Numbered from the stretch's first letter, positions 45,823 to 54,668 are shown. The stretch is DNA of 64,000 bases from an uncultured Lachnospira sp. (GCA_910589305.1 CAJUTV010000002.1:62001-126000); one strand, 5' to 3'. Translations and numbers: made by a program. The notes: a model not told the origin generated them from the letters alone.

Positions 45823-46680
45823 ATGATACATGAAGTGATAGAAATTGATATTGATTATAGTAAGCTTGGAATAAATCACGATGGCAATAAAGCAACTATT
45901 ACTACTTATATTAAAGATATGTTTCCAGATTATCAAAATAAATTTTATAGACCATTTGTTATTATTTGTCCGGGCGGGGGTTATGAACATCATTCTCCAA
46001 GAGAGGCAGAAGCAATTGCAATTAAAATGTTGGATATGGGGTATAATGCAGCCATTTTGAGATACAGTCTTATGCCAAACACTTTTCCGTGTCAATTATA
46101 TGAAGCGGCTTATGCAGTAGATTATATAAGAAAACATGCAACACAATGGGATATTAATCCAGGCAGAATTATTATGGCAGGATTTTCGGCAGGAGGACAT
46201 GTAGCAGGTTGTCTTGGCACATTGTATAATAATCCAATTATGGATGATTTTTTGAAATTAATGCAGTTAAATAATGATGATATTAAACCAAATGGTTTGA
46301 TGTTGGGTTATCCAGTTATTACTTCTGGCGATAAAGCACATTTGTTGTCTTTTGAGAGATTGCTGCAGGATAAAGTAACCGATAAAGATATATTAAAGTT
46401 GGTATCGGTTGAGTGCAATGTTACACCCGATGCACCGCCAGCTTTTATATGGCATACATTTACAGATAATTCAGTTCCTGTTGAAAATTCGTTAATGTTA
46501 GCATCAGCTTACAAAAAAGCAAATGTTAATTTTGAACTTCATATTTTCCCATCAGGTGCACATGGTTTGGGTCTTGGAACAAAAGAGACGGATACAAAGG
46601 ATTGTAAACATTACTGTCCGGAAGTAAGTGCATGGACAAGCCTTTTTAATACATGGCTTAACAACCTTGCTTTTATATAA
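45823..46680 (+). CDS. Alpha/beta-hydrolase, carboxylesterase-like
   Basis: Protein of 285 residues with no signal peptide. CPGGGYEHHSPREAE supplies the oxyanion loop, GFSAGGHVAG the nucleophile serine, and HTFTDNSVP and PSGAHGLGL the likely acid and histidine of the triad. Pattern and length fit the BD-FAE/acetyl-xylan-esterase-like intracellular esterases of fibre-degrading Lachnospiraceae, but the substrate is inferred. Start ATG 45823 after AAGAAGGG. It lies between DUF1015 and the GlgB-like gene; an AAGTTTG / CAAACTT hairpin (46688-46711) follows. Confidence 0.85.
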   Translation: MIHEVIEIDIDYSKLGINHDGNKATITTYIKDMFPDYQNKFYRPFVIICPGGGYEHHSPREAEAIAIKMLDMGYNAAILRYSLMPNTFPCQLYEAAYAVDYIRKHATQWDINPGRIIMAGFSAGGHVAGCLGTLYNNPIMDDFLKLMQLNNDDIKPNGLMLGYPVITSGDKAHLLSFERLLQDKVTDKDILKLVSVECNVTPDAPPAFIWHTFTDNSVPVENSLMLASAYKKANVNFELHIFPSGAHGLGLGTKETDTKDCKHYCPEVSAWTSLFNTWLNNLAFI

Positions 46681-46687
46681 ATTTTTT

Positions 46688-46711
46688 AAGTTTGTGTCTG
46701 TTTTCAAACTT
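46688..46711 (+). terminator. Weak hairpin after the esterase gene
   Basis: AAGTTTG / CAAACTT with a ten-base loop, preceded by six T and not followed by a T run. Possibly a partial terminator or processing site before the GlgB-like operon. Confidence 0.4.
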
Positions 46712-46739
46712 GTAAGTTAAACAAGAAAGGGGATTTTTA

Positions 46740-49037
46740 ATGGGGAATAAACTTTATAATTTGATGAACTGGCCTGAAATTGAGGGAATTGTTTATGCAG
46801 AAAGCGATGAGCCAAACGAATTATTGGGTGGGCGTTTGCTAAAAGAAGGCTTTTTGATTCAAGTATTTCGACCAGATGCCGTTGAAATTAAAGTAAATGT
46901 AGCAACAATGAAAAAGACATATCTTATGGAAAAAGTTGACGAATCTGGATATTTTGCTGTGCTTATTCCATCAAAGAAAAAATTGACTTACACCTTGTCT
47001 ATTGAGAATGTAAAAGGTGTTGTTTCAACTATATCAGACCCTTATGCGTTTTCTGTGACACTAAAGGCAACGGATGTGAAAAAATTTATCAGTGGAACAT
47101 GTGAAAATGCTTATCAGTTTATGGGAAGCCATGAAACACAAATAAACGGTGTTAATGGTGTATCCTATGCAGTGTGGGCGCCGAATGCCAGACGTGTAAG
47201 TGTTGTCGGTTCATTTAATAATTATGACGGAAGGCTGCATCCGATGATAAAGGATAAAGACAGCGGCATCTTTACATTGTTTATTCCAAACAACGTAAAA
47301 GAAGATAAGTATTGTTATGAAGTAAGACTGCGTGATGGCTCAACTGTAAAAAAAGCAGACCCATATAATATGGCTGATAACAATGATTTATATGAGTTTA
47401 TATGGTCAGAAAATAATTGGCAGCATCATAGTGATGTAACATCACCAATGGCAATATGTAAAATTAATATAGAAGATATTGCTGCGGGTGTTGACGCCGA
47501 AAAGATAGAGCAGTTAGGTTTTAATTATGTTGAAATTGATAAAATAACATCTACTGTCGATGCAAAAAATGCGCTGTATGCAGGAAATTTTTGTATTAAT
47601 CAAGAGGTTGGAAGCGATGAATTAAGGAGTTTTATTAATGATTGTCACAGCAGAGGAATAGGTGTTATAGCTGAGTGTAATTGTGCTTATATGGAACAAG
47701 GATACGGCAGTTTTGAATATTATGACGGCACACATTTATATGATGTAAGGGAAGCTTGTATTGATTCGGTGCCAAGTGGCAAGGCAGCGATATATGATTA
47801 CAATAAACCAGAAGTTATCAGCTATCTTTTATCAAGTGTTATGTATATGATAAAAGAGTTTCATGTAGATGGCATTAAATTAAAAGATGTATCCGTTATG
47901 CTTTACAGGGATTATGGCTGTGAAGCGGGACAATGGACACCAAACATATATGGCGGCAATGAAAACCTTGAAGCTATAGAATTTATTAAAAATGTAAGCA
48001 ATAAAATCAAAAAATTGAATGAAAAAGTGTTGTTTATTGCGGAAGAAAACAGTTTATGGTCAAAAGTAACAGCTGGTGTCAGCGAGGAAGGACTTGGATT
48101 TGATTATAAAATAAATTTAAATTTTCAAAAAGATTTTGCAAGTTTTTATTGTAAAGACCCTCTGTTTAGAAAGGGCGATTATAAGAATTTGTTTTTAAGT
48201 ATGCTCTATCATTATACGGAAAATTATATATTAATGTTTGATGCAAAAGTACTTAATCTAAGGGCAGCAGCACCTGTTTTGTCAATTGAAGAACAATCTC
48301 AGTCGCAAGATATGGTACAGAAACATATGATGACAGCATTGACCTTTCTATATACGCACCCTGGCAAAAAGTGTATAGATATTTCACAGTGTAATGGCTG
48401 TGAAGAAGGTATTGTTCAATTAAATAATATATACAAAAATAATAAGGCACTGTATGAGTTAGACCAAGAAGCACAGGGATTTCAGTGGGTGGATACAACA
48501 TCATCTGAAGAAACCATTGTTGCATATACAAGGTTTGACAACAGCGGAAAGCAGATATTAGCAGTTATTAATTTTACGCCAGTAGAAAGGACAGCTTTTC
48601 GATTAGGGATATCAAAGCCAGGAAAATATGGTAATATCTTAAATAAAAAAGAAGTGTTATGGACGACAAATGAACCCTATAATGGGCAGGAAAATTCATT
48701 GCTTGTTGACCTTAAGCCATTAGAAGCTGTACTGTATGATTATGTGGAATTTTCAGAATCGGAGAAAGCACGTATTAAGATTATATCAGAGACGAATATT
48801 GCGTTAAGTAAGGCGCTTGATGATATTAAAGAAAGAGAAAGTGCTTTTGAGGAGGCTAAAGTTCTTGCAGAAACTGCTGCGAAAGCAGAAAAAGTGGCAG
48901 TAAAAATAGCTAAACAAACAGCTAAAGAGTGTGCAGATGCTCAAAAAAGTTTAAAAGCAGCCAAAGAATTGTATGATAAGATAAAAAAAGAATCCGATAT
49001 AAAACTGTCAAAACTTACAGAGAAATCAGTGGAGTAA
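46740..49037 (+). CDS. GlgB-like pseudoenzyme (GH13 fold, catalytic residues lost) with coiled-coil tail
   Basis: Protein of 765 residues aligning along most of its length with branching enzyme GlgB: an N-terminal CBM48-like domain (VSYAVWAPNARRVSVVGSFN), a GH13 barrel (YDYNKPEVISYLL; MLYRDYG..AGQW.PN.YGG.ENLEAIEF) and the C-domain (VINFTPVERTAFRLGI.KPGKY). Yet key residues are replaced: the nucleophile site (E. coli RVDAV) reads KLKDV, the SHDEV motif reads FDAKV, DWVPGHF becomes ECNCAYM, and the YEVHLGSW strand is missing. Only the acid/base glutamate (IAEEN) remains. Residues ~680-765 form an A/E/K-rich coiled coil. I infer a glucan-binding or scaffold role. MscS follows 3 nt later. Confidence 0.88.
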   Translation: MGNKLYNLMNWPEIEGIVYAESDEPNELLGGRLLKEGFLIQVFRPDAVEIKVNVATMKKTYLMEKVDESGYFAVLIPSKKKLTYTLSIENVKGVVSTISDPYAFSVTLKATDVKKFISGTCENAYQFMGSHETQINGVNGVSYAVWAPNARRVSVVGSFNNYDGRLHPMIKDKDSGIFTLFIPNNVKEDKYCYEVRLRDGSTVKKADPYNMADNNDLYEFIWSENNWQHHSDVTSPMAICKINIEDIAAGVDAEKIEQLGFNYVEIDKITSTVDAKNALYAGNFCINQEVGSDELRSFINDCHSRGIGVIAECNCAYMEQGYGSFEYYDGTHLYDVREACIDSVPSGKAAIYDYNKPEVISYLLSSVMYMIKEFHVDGIKLKDVSVMLYRDYGCEAGQWTPNIYGGNENLEAIEFIKNVSNKIKKLNEKVLFIAEENSLWSKVTAGVSEEGLGFDYKINLNFQKDFASFYCKDPLFRKGDYKNLFLSMLYHYTENYILMFDAKVLNLRAAAPVLSIEEQSQSQDMVQKHMMTALTFLYTHPGKKCIDISQCNGCEEGIVQLNNIYKNNKALYELDQEAQGFQWVDTTSSEETIVAYTRFDNSGKQILAVINFTPVERTAFRLGISKPGKYGNILNKKEVLWTTNEPYNGQENSLLVDLKPLEAVLYDYVEFSESEKARIKIISETNIALSKALDDIKERESAFEEAKVLAETAAKAEKVAVKIAKQTAKECADAQKSLKAAKELYDKIKKESDIKLSKLTEKSVE

Positions 49038-49040
49038 AGT

Positions 49041-49940
49041 ATGGTTCAAAATGTATTGCTGGAAACAACGATTGAAAATGTAATGAATACAGTGGAAGAG
49101 ACAAGCTCTCTGTTTTCTTCAGAAAATATCCATAAATTGATTGGTGATATTGCAAATTGGGGACTTAATTTTATTTTTAAATTGGTCTTATCTTTGCTAG
49201 TGTGGAAAATAGGAAAGTATCTTGTTAAATTACTGTTAAAGATAAGTGATAAAGCATTAAGCAAAGGTGATTTTGATATAGGGGTCATCAAGTTTATATC
49301 CTCTATTTTAAGAATGGTGTCCTATGCAATTATTCTTACAGCGATACTAGATATACTTGGAATACAGACAGCTTCTATTATTGCTGTTTTTGGTTCAGCA
49401 GCACTTGCGCTTAGTATGTCTTTGCAGGGGAGTCTGTCAAACCTTGCAGGCGGCATTTTAATTATGCTTTTTAAGCCGTTTACAATTGGTGATTATGTGC
49501 TGTCCAATGGCTGTGAGGGAACCGTTGTATCTATTGATATGCTCTATACCAAATTAAAGACAGCGGACAATAAAATTATTATGATGCCAAATGGTTCATT
49601 GGCAAATTCTAATATTACCAATGTTGGAGCAGCAGGTATAAGAAGGTTGGATATAGAAATTGGCATTGCCTATGGCAGTGATATATCAAAATCCAAACAG
49701 ATATTAGAATCTATTATGAAATGTTATCCTGCTGTGGACAAAGAAAAAGATATTCAAGTAATTGTAAAATCACTTGACGATAACTGTGTGACATTAGAGA
49801 CAAGATGTTGGGTGAAATATGAGGATTACTGGGATACAAGGTTTTTATTTTTAGAAAAATATAAAATAGAATTGGACAAGAATGGTATTGAAATTCCGTT
49901 TCATCAAATTGATGTATATATGAAATCGGAAGCAAAATAA
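49041..49940 (+). CDS. Small-conductance mechanosensitive channel (MscS family)
   Basis: Protein of 299 residues with three N-terminal membrane segments, the pore-lining helix ALALSMSLQGSLSNLAGGI, the following KPFTIGDYV strand and a soluble beta/alpha C-terminal cage. MscS channels open on membrane tension and release solutes during osmotic down-shock. It begins 3 nt after the GlgB-like stop, so they form one transcription and translation unit; ATG 49041 follows GTGGAG within the preceding gene. Pairing of an MscS with a glycan-related pseudoenzyme is unusual. Confidence 0.93.
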   Translation: MVQNVLLETTIENVMNTVEETSSLFSSENIHKLIGDIANWGLNFIFKLVLSLLVWKIGKYLVKLLLKISDKALSKGDFDIGVIKFISSILRMVSYAIILTAILDILGIQTASIIAVFGSAALALSMSLQGSLSNLAGGILIMLFKPFTIGDYVLSNGCEGTVVSIDMLYTKLKTADNKIIMMPNGSLANSNITNVGAAGIRRLDIEIGIAYGSDISKSKQILESIMKCYPAVDKEKDIQVIVKSLDDNCVTLETRCWVKYEDYWDTRFLFLEKYKIELDKNGIEIPFHQIDVYMKSEAK

Positions 49941-49964
49941 AGGCAATCTATTTGTAAATAAAAA

Positions 49965-50010
49965 ACAGATATAGCAAGTAGTGCAGCATATTGCAAATAT
50001 CTGTTTTGGC
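49965..50010 (+). repeat. Dispersed repeat, 3' fragment (copy 5)
   Basis: AGCAAGTAGTGCAGCATATTGCAAATATCTG-TTTTGGC matches the 3' part of the repeat family. Its hairpin is remade: ACAGATAT (49965) pairs with ATATCTGT (49997). Directly after mscS. Confidence 0.65.
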
Positions 50011-50042
50011 AAAGTGACAAACTTTTTTAATGAAATAAAACG

Positions 50043-50078
50043 AAAGGTGACCAATGGAAATAATTGGTCACTTTTTTT
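50043..50078 (+). terminator. Terminator after mscS
   Basis: AAAGGTGACCAAT / ATTGGTCACTTT stem with a seven-base loop and a run of seven T. Strong; ends the GlgB-like-mscS operon. The remaining stretch to 50219 holds only a short GTAG / CTAC hairpin. Confidence 0.92.
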
Positions 50079-50219
50079 ACGCATTTTATACATAATTTAA
50101 ACACATTTTCTCGATATTCTAAGACTGCAAGAAAAAAGATATATAGGTAGCCGCCTACATGCTTGCTAAATAGGTAAAATAACAAAAAATGGAAAATATT
50201 GTTAAAAGAAAGGAGAATT

Positions 50220-51044
50220 ATGGCAATTGAAGTATTTAACAGGTGTGAAAAAAAGTATTTATTAAATCAAGAGCAATATGAGACAATGCTTGATAAAATA
50301 AGCACTTATATGGTGATGGATACCTATAATAAACAGGGACAGTTTTATAAGATAAGTAATATCTATTATGATACCGTTAATAACGATATTATTCGGACTT
50401 GTATTGATAAGCCGGTGTATAAAGAAAAACTGCGAATTAGAAGTTATGGTGTTCCATCTGTTGAAGACTATGTTTTTGTAGAAATAAAGAAAAAATATGA
50501 TGGCATTGTCTATAAAAGAAGGACACAGATGCAATTAAAGGATGCATATCGTTATTTAAACGGAACTGTATCAGCAAGTTATATTGCTCAAAATAATTGT
50601 AAAATTAATAATCAATTGCTCGGTGAAATTGATTATTATAAAAATTTTTATAAAGTTGTTCCAAAAGTATATTTATCCTATGATAGATTGGCATATTTTG
50701 AAAAAAATGATGGGGATTTTAGAATAACATTTGATACCAATATAATGACAAGAAGGGAAGATATTAGACTTGAATACGGAAGCTTTGGACAACTGCTTTT
50801 GCCTGAAAATATGTATCTTATGGAAATTAAAATAAATAGGGCAGTTCCATTATGGTTTGTTCAGATTATGTCCAGTTTAAATATTTATCCTATTTCATTT
50901 TCAAAATATGGAACCGAATATAAAAAATATATTATAAAAAATTATGGTTATTTTAGTAAAAGTCGAAAGGAAGAAGAAATATGTTTGAATCCATTTTTAC
51001 CACTACAGCAGATAATACAATCCATATCGGTTTTGCAATGTTAA
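50220..51044 (+). CDS. VTC-domain protein (polyphosphate polymerase-like)
   Basis: Soluble protein of 274 residues with the VTC tunnel-fold features: FNRCEKKYLLNQEQYE, ISNIYYDT, KLRIRSYG, VFVEIKKKYDGIVYKRR and MEIKINRAVPLWF supply the basic and acidic residues that bind polyphosphate and metal in yeast Vtc4. In bacteria VTC genes pair with DUF4956 membrane proteins, often with CotH kinases; CotH is absent here. ATG 50220 follows AAAGGAG (50209-50215). Its last 64 nt overlap the next gene in another frame, giving a C-terminal tail QQIIQSISVLQC. Confidence 0.88.
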   Translation: MAIEVFNRCEKKYLLNQEQYETMLDKISTYMVMDTYNKQGQFYKISNIYYDTVNNDIIRTCIDKPVYKEKLRIRSYGVPSVEDYVFVEIKKKYDGIVYKRRTQMQLKDAYRYLNGTVSASYIAQNNCKINNQLLGEIDYYKNFYKVVPKVYLSYDRLAYFEKNDGDFRITFDTNIMTRREDIRLEYGSFGQLLLPENMYLMEIKINRAVPLWFVQIMSSLNIYPISFSKYGTEYKKYIIKNYGYFSKSRKEEEICLNPFLPLQQIIQSISVLQC

Positions 51045-51670
51045 GTGTTGGAACGGCAATTATTTTGGGACTTATTATCGGAATTGTATATATGTACCTG
51101 TGTAAAAAGGAAGGGTATGGGAAAAATTTTATTATAGGGCTTGTAATATTGCCTGCTATTGTATCCGTTGTTATTTTGTTGATTGGAAGCAATGTAGCGC
51201 GCGCGTTTTCAATGGCTGGCGCATTTGCACTGGTACGTTTTAGAAGTGCGCCGGGCAATGCCAAAGATATAGCAATTGTGTTTTTTGCAATGGCAAGCGG
51301 TCTTGCATGTGGTCTTGGCTATGTTTTATTTGCAGCAGTATTTGTTGTTGTATTATTACTTTTATTGGTTTTATTAAATTTTATTCATTTTGCAGACCAT
51401 TCCTCAGAAAATAGGCAGTTAAAGATAACGATTCCTGAAAATTTAAATTTTAATCATGTATTTGATGATTTGTTTGAAAAATATACAACAAAATCACAGT
51501 TGATAAAAGTAAAAACAACCAATATGGGAACAATGTATGAACTTACATATCAAGTGTATATGAAAAAAGATGCGGATGAAAAAGCATTTATGGATGAATT
51601 GAGAATGAGAAATGGAAATTTTAATATTATATTAGGCATCGCAGAAGTTGATGCGAGTGTTTTAAATTAA
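50981..51670 (+). CDS. DUF4956 membrane protein, partner of VTC
   Basis: Protein of 229 residues with four membrane segments (FAMLSVGTAIILGLIIGIVY; IIGLVILPAIVSVVILLIG; VFFAMASGLACGLGYVLFA) separated by the conserved loop FALVRFRSAPGNAKDIA, then a soluble ferredoxin-like domain. This is the DUF4956 family, nearly always beside VTC. The start ATG 50981 has its own ribosome site AAAGGAAG (50967-50973), so the 64-nt overlap with the VTC gene appears genuine. Function unknown; a polyphosphate-export or surface role has been inferred from context in general. Confidence 0.9.
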   Translation: MFESIFTTTADNTIHIGFAMLSVGTAIILGLIIGIVYMYLCKKEGYGKNFIIGLVILPAIVSVVILLIGSNVARAFSMAGAFALVRFRSAPGNAKDIAIVFFAMASGLACGLGYVLFAAVFVVVLLLLLVLLNFIHFADHSSENRQLKITIPENLNFNHVFDDLFEKYTTKSQLIKVKTTNMGTMYELTYQVYMKKDADEKAFMDELRMRNGNFNIILGIAEVDASVLN

Positions 51671-51757
51671 AAATCTGAATTTTATTATGATAAAAGACTT
51701 GTCTTATTGAAAAAATTAATGTAATATGATACCATATACAAAAAGGACGTGGGGATT

Positions 51758-52015
51758 ATGGCAGATAATAATACACAATTTTTTAAGACACAGCCAGAGA
51801 AGGTTATATCTGTTGAAAAAATTTTAGAACAGGTGTACCTTGCATTAAAAGAAAAAGGATACAATCCGGTAAATCAAATAGTTGGCTATATTATGTCTGG
51901 TGACCCAACTTATATCACCAGTCATAATAATGCCAGAAGCCTTATTATGAAAGTCGAGAGAGACGAGCTGGTAGAGGAAGTCTTAAAGTACTTTATTGAA
52001 GGAAAAGGTTTGTAG
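51758..52015 (+). CDS. IreB-family regulatory phosphoprotein (UPF0297)
   Basis: Small protein of 85 residues: KVISVEKILEQVYLALKEKGYNPVNQIVGYIMSGDPTYIT is the family core. In enterococci IreB is phosphorylated by the kinase IreK and affects cephalosporin tolerance; the B. subtilis homologue is YrzL. ATG 51758 chosen on family length; a GTG at 51749 is in frame. Its stop abuts the ruvX start (TAGATG), the conserved first pair of the yrzL-yrrK-yrzB block. Confidence 0.93.
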   Translation: MADNNTQFFKTQPEKVISVEKILEQVYLALKEKGYNPVNQIVGYIMSGDPTYITSHNNARSLIMKVERDELVEEVLKYFIEGKGL

Positions 52016-52453
52016 ATGAGAATTATTGGATTGGATTATGGCACAAAGACGGTTGGTGTTGCAGTTAGCGATGCGCTTGGAATAACTGCACAAGGATTAG
52101 AGACAATAACAAGGAAGGAAGAAAACAAGTTAAGAAAGACGTTGGCAAGAATTGAGGAACTGATTAAAGAGTATGACGCTACAAAGATTGTTGTTGGACT
52201 TCCTAAAAATATGAATAATACAATAGGAGAAAGAGCTGAAGCTTGCAAGGAGTTTGCTGCAAGGCTTGAACAAAGAACAGGTATTGAAGTTGTTATGTGG
52301 GATGAGCGGTTAAGTACCGTTTCTGCAAACAATGTACTAATAGAAAGTGGTGTAAGAAGAGAACAAAGGAAGGCGGTAATCGATAAGATTGCGGCTGTTT
52401 TTATTCTGCAAGGATATTTGGATTATTTGGCAAATCAGAGCAAAGAAGAGTGA
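52016..52453 (+). CDS. ruvX: Holliday junction resolvase-like RuvX (YqgF)
   Basis: Protein of 145 residues of the RNase H-like YqgF family. DYGTKTVGVAVSD, VVGLPKNMNNTIGERA and WDERLST hold the acidic triad. Demonstrated roles include 16S rRNA 5' processing in E. coli. It follows ireB without a gap and has no ribosome site of its own apart from GAAGGAAAAGG inside ireB, so expression is coupled. Confidence 0.94.
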   Translation: MRIIGLDYGTKTVGVAVSDALGITAQGLETITRKEENKLRKTLARIEELIKEYDATKIVVGLPKNMNNTIGERAEACKEFAARLEQRTGIEVVMWDERLSTVSANNVLIESGVRREQRKAVIDKIAAVFILQGYLDYLANQSKEE

Positions 52454-52463
52454 TTAAAAACAA

Positions 52464-52597
52464 TAAAGTCCATGTTTTGTAAAAATTTTATTGTTATAAA
52501 TTAAAATTTTTAATTGTAAGATTTGTGTTTGTGTGGTATTTGCCAAAAGCTTGTAAGCATTTTTAGTTCTTTGTGTAAAAGCAGTGCAGAAATGAGG
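52464..52597 (+). promoter_or_regulatory. DUF1292 leader, homologous to the yajC leader
   Basis: Shares CAATA, TTTTATTGTTATAAATT, ATTTGTGT, GCTTGT, AGTTC and the closing GCAGTGCAGAAATGAGG with 28138-28331, in the same order but about 55 nt shorter. Lies inside an otherwise compact operon. Confidence 0.5.
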
Positions 52598-52603
52598 AAA
52601 ATT

Positions 52604-52855
52604 ATGAAAAGTTTGGAATTTACTTCGGACGATGGAGAAATACTTGTATTTTTTGTGTTAGAAGAGACAAAAATTAATGGTGTTCATTATCTTTTAGTGA
52701 CAGAATCACAAGATGAGGAGACCGATTGTTATATATTAAAAGATTTATCAAATGAAGAAGATAAAGAAGCCGTTTATGAGTTTGTTGAAAATGATGAAGA
52801 ATTAGACAGCATAGGGAAAATATTTGAAGAGTTATTAGAAGATTCATTTGACTAA
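52604..52855 (+). CDS. DUF1292 protein (YrzB-like)
   Basis: Acidic protein of 83 residues: FTSDDGEILVFFVLEET, HYLLVTE, YILKDL and an acidic C-terminus fit DUF1292, a small family found beside ruvX in most Firmicutes. Function unknown. I choose ATG 52604, preceded by TGAGGA in the shared leader; the open frame to 52523 would include that leader. Sits in the conserved order ireB-ruvX-DUF1292. Confidence 0.85.
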   Translation: MKSLEFTSDDGEILVFFVLEETKINGVHYLLVTESQDEETDCYILKDLSNEEDKEAVYEFVENDEELDSIGKIFEELLEDSFD

Positions 52856-52944
52856 AATATACAGAGTATTTTCGCGCTATGTATTTATAATATAAAATAA
52901 AAAATAAGCAGTTGTTTGGTTGCTTATGACATGAAAGGATGGGT

Positions 52945-54615
52945 ATGAAGAATAGCAATAACGATTGTGTTAAGATTATTCCATTGGGAGGTCTTGAACA
53001 AATTGGAATGAATATTACAGCAGTTCAATATGACGATAATATTGTTGTTATTGATTGTGGTTTATCATTCCCAGAGGAGGAGATGTTAGGAATAGACCTT
53101 GTTATTCCGGATGTTACTTTTCTGAAAGAAAATATAGAAAAAGTAAAAGGATTTGTGATAACGCATGGTCATGAAGACCATATAGGAGCTATTCCATATG
53201 TGTTTAAAGATATTAATGTACCGATTTATGCAACAAAGCTAACAATGGGACTAATCGAGTCAAAGTTAAAAGAACATGGTATGTTAAAAACGGTAAAGCG
53301 CAAAGTTGTAAAGTATGGTCAGTCAATTAATTTAGGACAGATGCGCGTAGAATTTATAAGGACAAATCACAGTATTGCCGATGCTGCTGCATTGGCAATA
53401 TTTACACCCGCAGGAATTGTTATGCACACAGGTGATTTTAAAGTAGATTATACGCCTGTGTATGGACAGCCAATAGACCTTCAGCGCTTTGGCGAACTGG
53501 GAAGAAAAGGTGTTCTTGCTCTTATGTGTGACAGTACGAACGCGTTGAGAGCAGGTTTTACAATGTCTGAAAGAACAGTAGGGGCAACATTTGACAAGAT
53601 TTTTTCGGACAATAAAAATAGTCGATTAATTATTGCAACATTTGCGTCTAATGTAGATAGAGTACAGCAGATTATTAATTCAGCGGTGGCATATGGAAGA
53701 AAAGTGTGTGTTGAAGGGCGTAGCATGGTAAATGTGATTGAGGTTGCCGAAAATCTGGAATATCTTAAAATTCCAGAAGGGGTGCTTATAGATACAGAAG
53801 CTATGAAAGATTATACGCCAGAACAGATTGTTCTTATTACGACAGGCAGTCAAGGTGAATCAATGGCTGCTCTTTCAAGAATGGCGGCAAATTTGCATAG
53901 GAAAGTGTCTATTATGCCAGGTGATACGGTTGTATTTTCATCTACACCAATACCAGGCAATGAAAAATCCGTTGCCAAAGTGATTAATGAACTTGGTATG
54001 AAAGGTGCCAAAGTAATCTTTCAAGATACCCATGTTTCAGGACATGCGTGTCAAGAGGAGATTAAGTTAGTCTATGCACTTACTAAACCTAAATATGCAA
54101 TTCCAGTACATGGCGAGTATCGTCATTTAGTGGCTCAAAAAGAAATTGTGATGTCTTTGGGGTATGATAAGGAAAATGTTATTATCGCTAAATCGGGAGA
54201 TGTGATACAACTGTCTCAGGATAAGGGCGAAATTACAGATAAAGTTCCTACAGGTTCTATTCTTGTAGATGGACTTGGTGTTGGTGATGTGGGCAATATT
54301 GTTCTAAGAGATAGGCAAAATCTTGCTGAGAATGGAATTATTATTGTTGTTTTAACATTGGAAAAATACAGCGGACAACTTGTTGCAGGACCAGATATTG
54401 TAACTAGAGGGTTTGTCTATGTAAGAGAGGCTGAAGAGCTGCTTGACGAGGCAAAAGCTATTGTAGAAGATTCTGTGCAATTGTGTATGGATAAAAATAT
54501 TAGCGATTGGAGCAAAATTAAAAATACAATTAGAGATGATTTAAGTGAATATTTATGGAAGAAGATGAAAAGAAACCCTGTGATTCTTCCAATTATTATG
54601 GAGGCACAATTATAA
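52945..54615 (+). CDS. rnj: Ribonuclease J
   Basis: Metallo-beta-lactamase/beta-CASP ribonuclease of 556 residues acting in mRNA decay and rRNA maturation by 5' exonuclease and endonuclease activity. Zinc motif THGHEDHIG, the HTGDFK, DSTNA and HVSGHA motifs and a complete C-terminal domain are seen. ATG 52945 follows AAAGGA; ATG 52939 overlaps that site. Only one RNase J is visible; B. subtilis has J1 and J2. Its position within the ruvX-mltG block next to a ylbF gene is noteworthy as YlbF-type proteins form the Y complex that guides RNA cleavage. Confidence 0.95.
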   Translation: MKNSNNDCVKIIPLGGLEQIGMNITAVQYDDNIVVIDCGLSFPEEEMLGIDLVIPDVTFLKENIEKVKGFVITHGHEDHIGAIPYVFKDINVPIYATKLTMGLIESKLKEHGMLKTVKRKVVKYGQSINLGQMRVEFIRTNHSIADAAALAIFTPAGIVMHTGDFKVDYTPVYGQPIDLQRFGELGRKGVLALMCDSTNALRAGFTMSERTVGATFDKIFSDNKNSRLIIATFASNVDRVQQIINSAVAYGRKVCVEGRSMVNVIEVAENLEYLKIPEGVLIDTEAMKDYTPEQIVLITTGSQGESMAALSRMAANLHRKVSIMPGDTVVFSSTPIPGNEKSVAKVINELGMKGAKVIFQDTHVSGHACQEEIKLVYALTKPKYAIPVHGEYRHLVAQKEIVMSLGYDKENVIIAKSGDVIQLSQDKGEITDKVPTGSILVDGLGVGDVGNIVLRDRQNLAENGIIIVVLTLEKYSGQLVAGPDIVTRGFVYVREAEELLDEAKAIVEDSVQLCMDKNISDWSKIKNTIRDDLSEYLWKKMKRNPVILPIIMEAQL

Positions 54616-54668
54616 TTATTTATTAATTTGTAATGTGTTGTTTGATATTCATTGACGAAAGGAATGTT

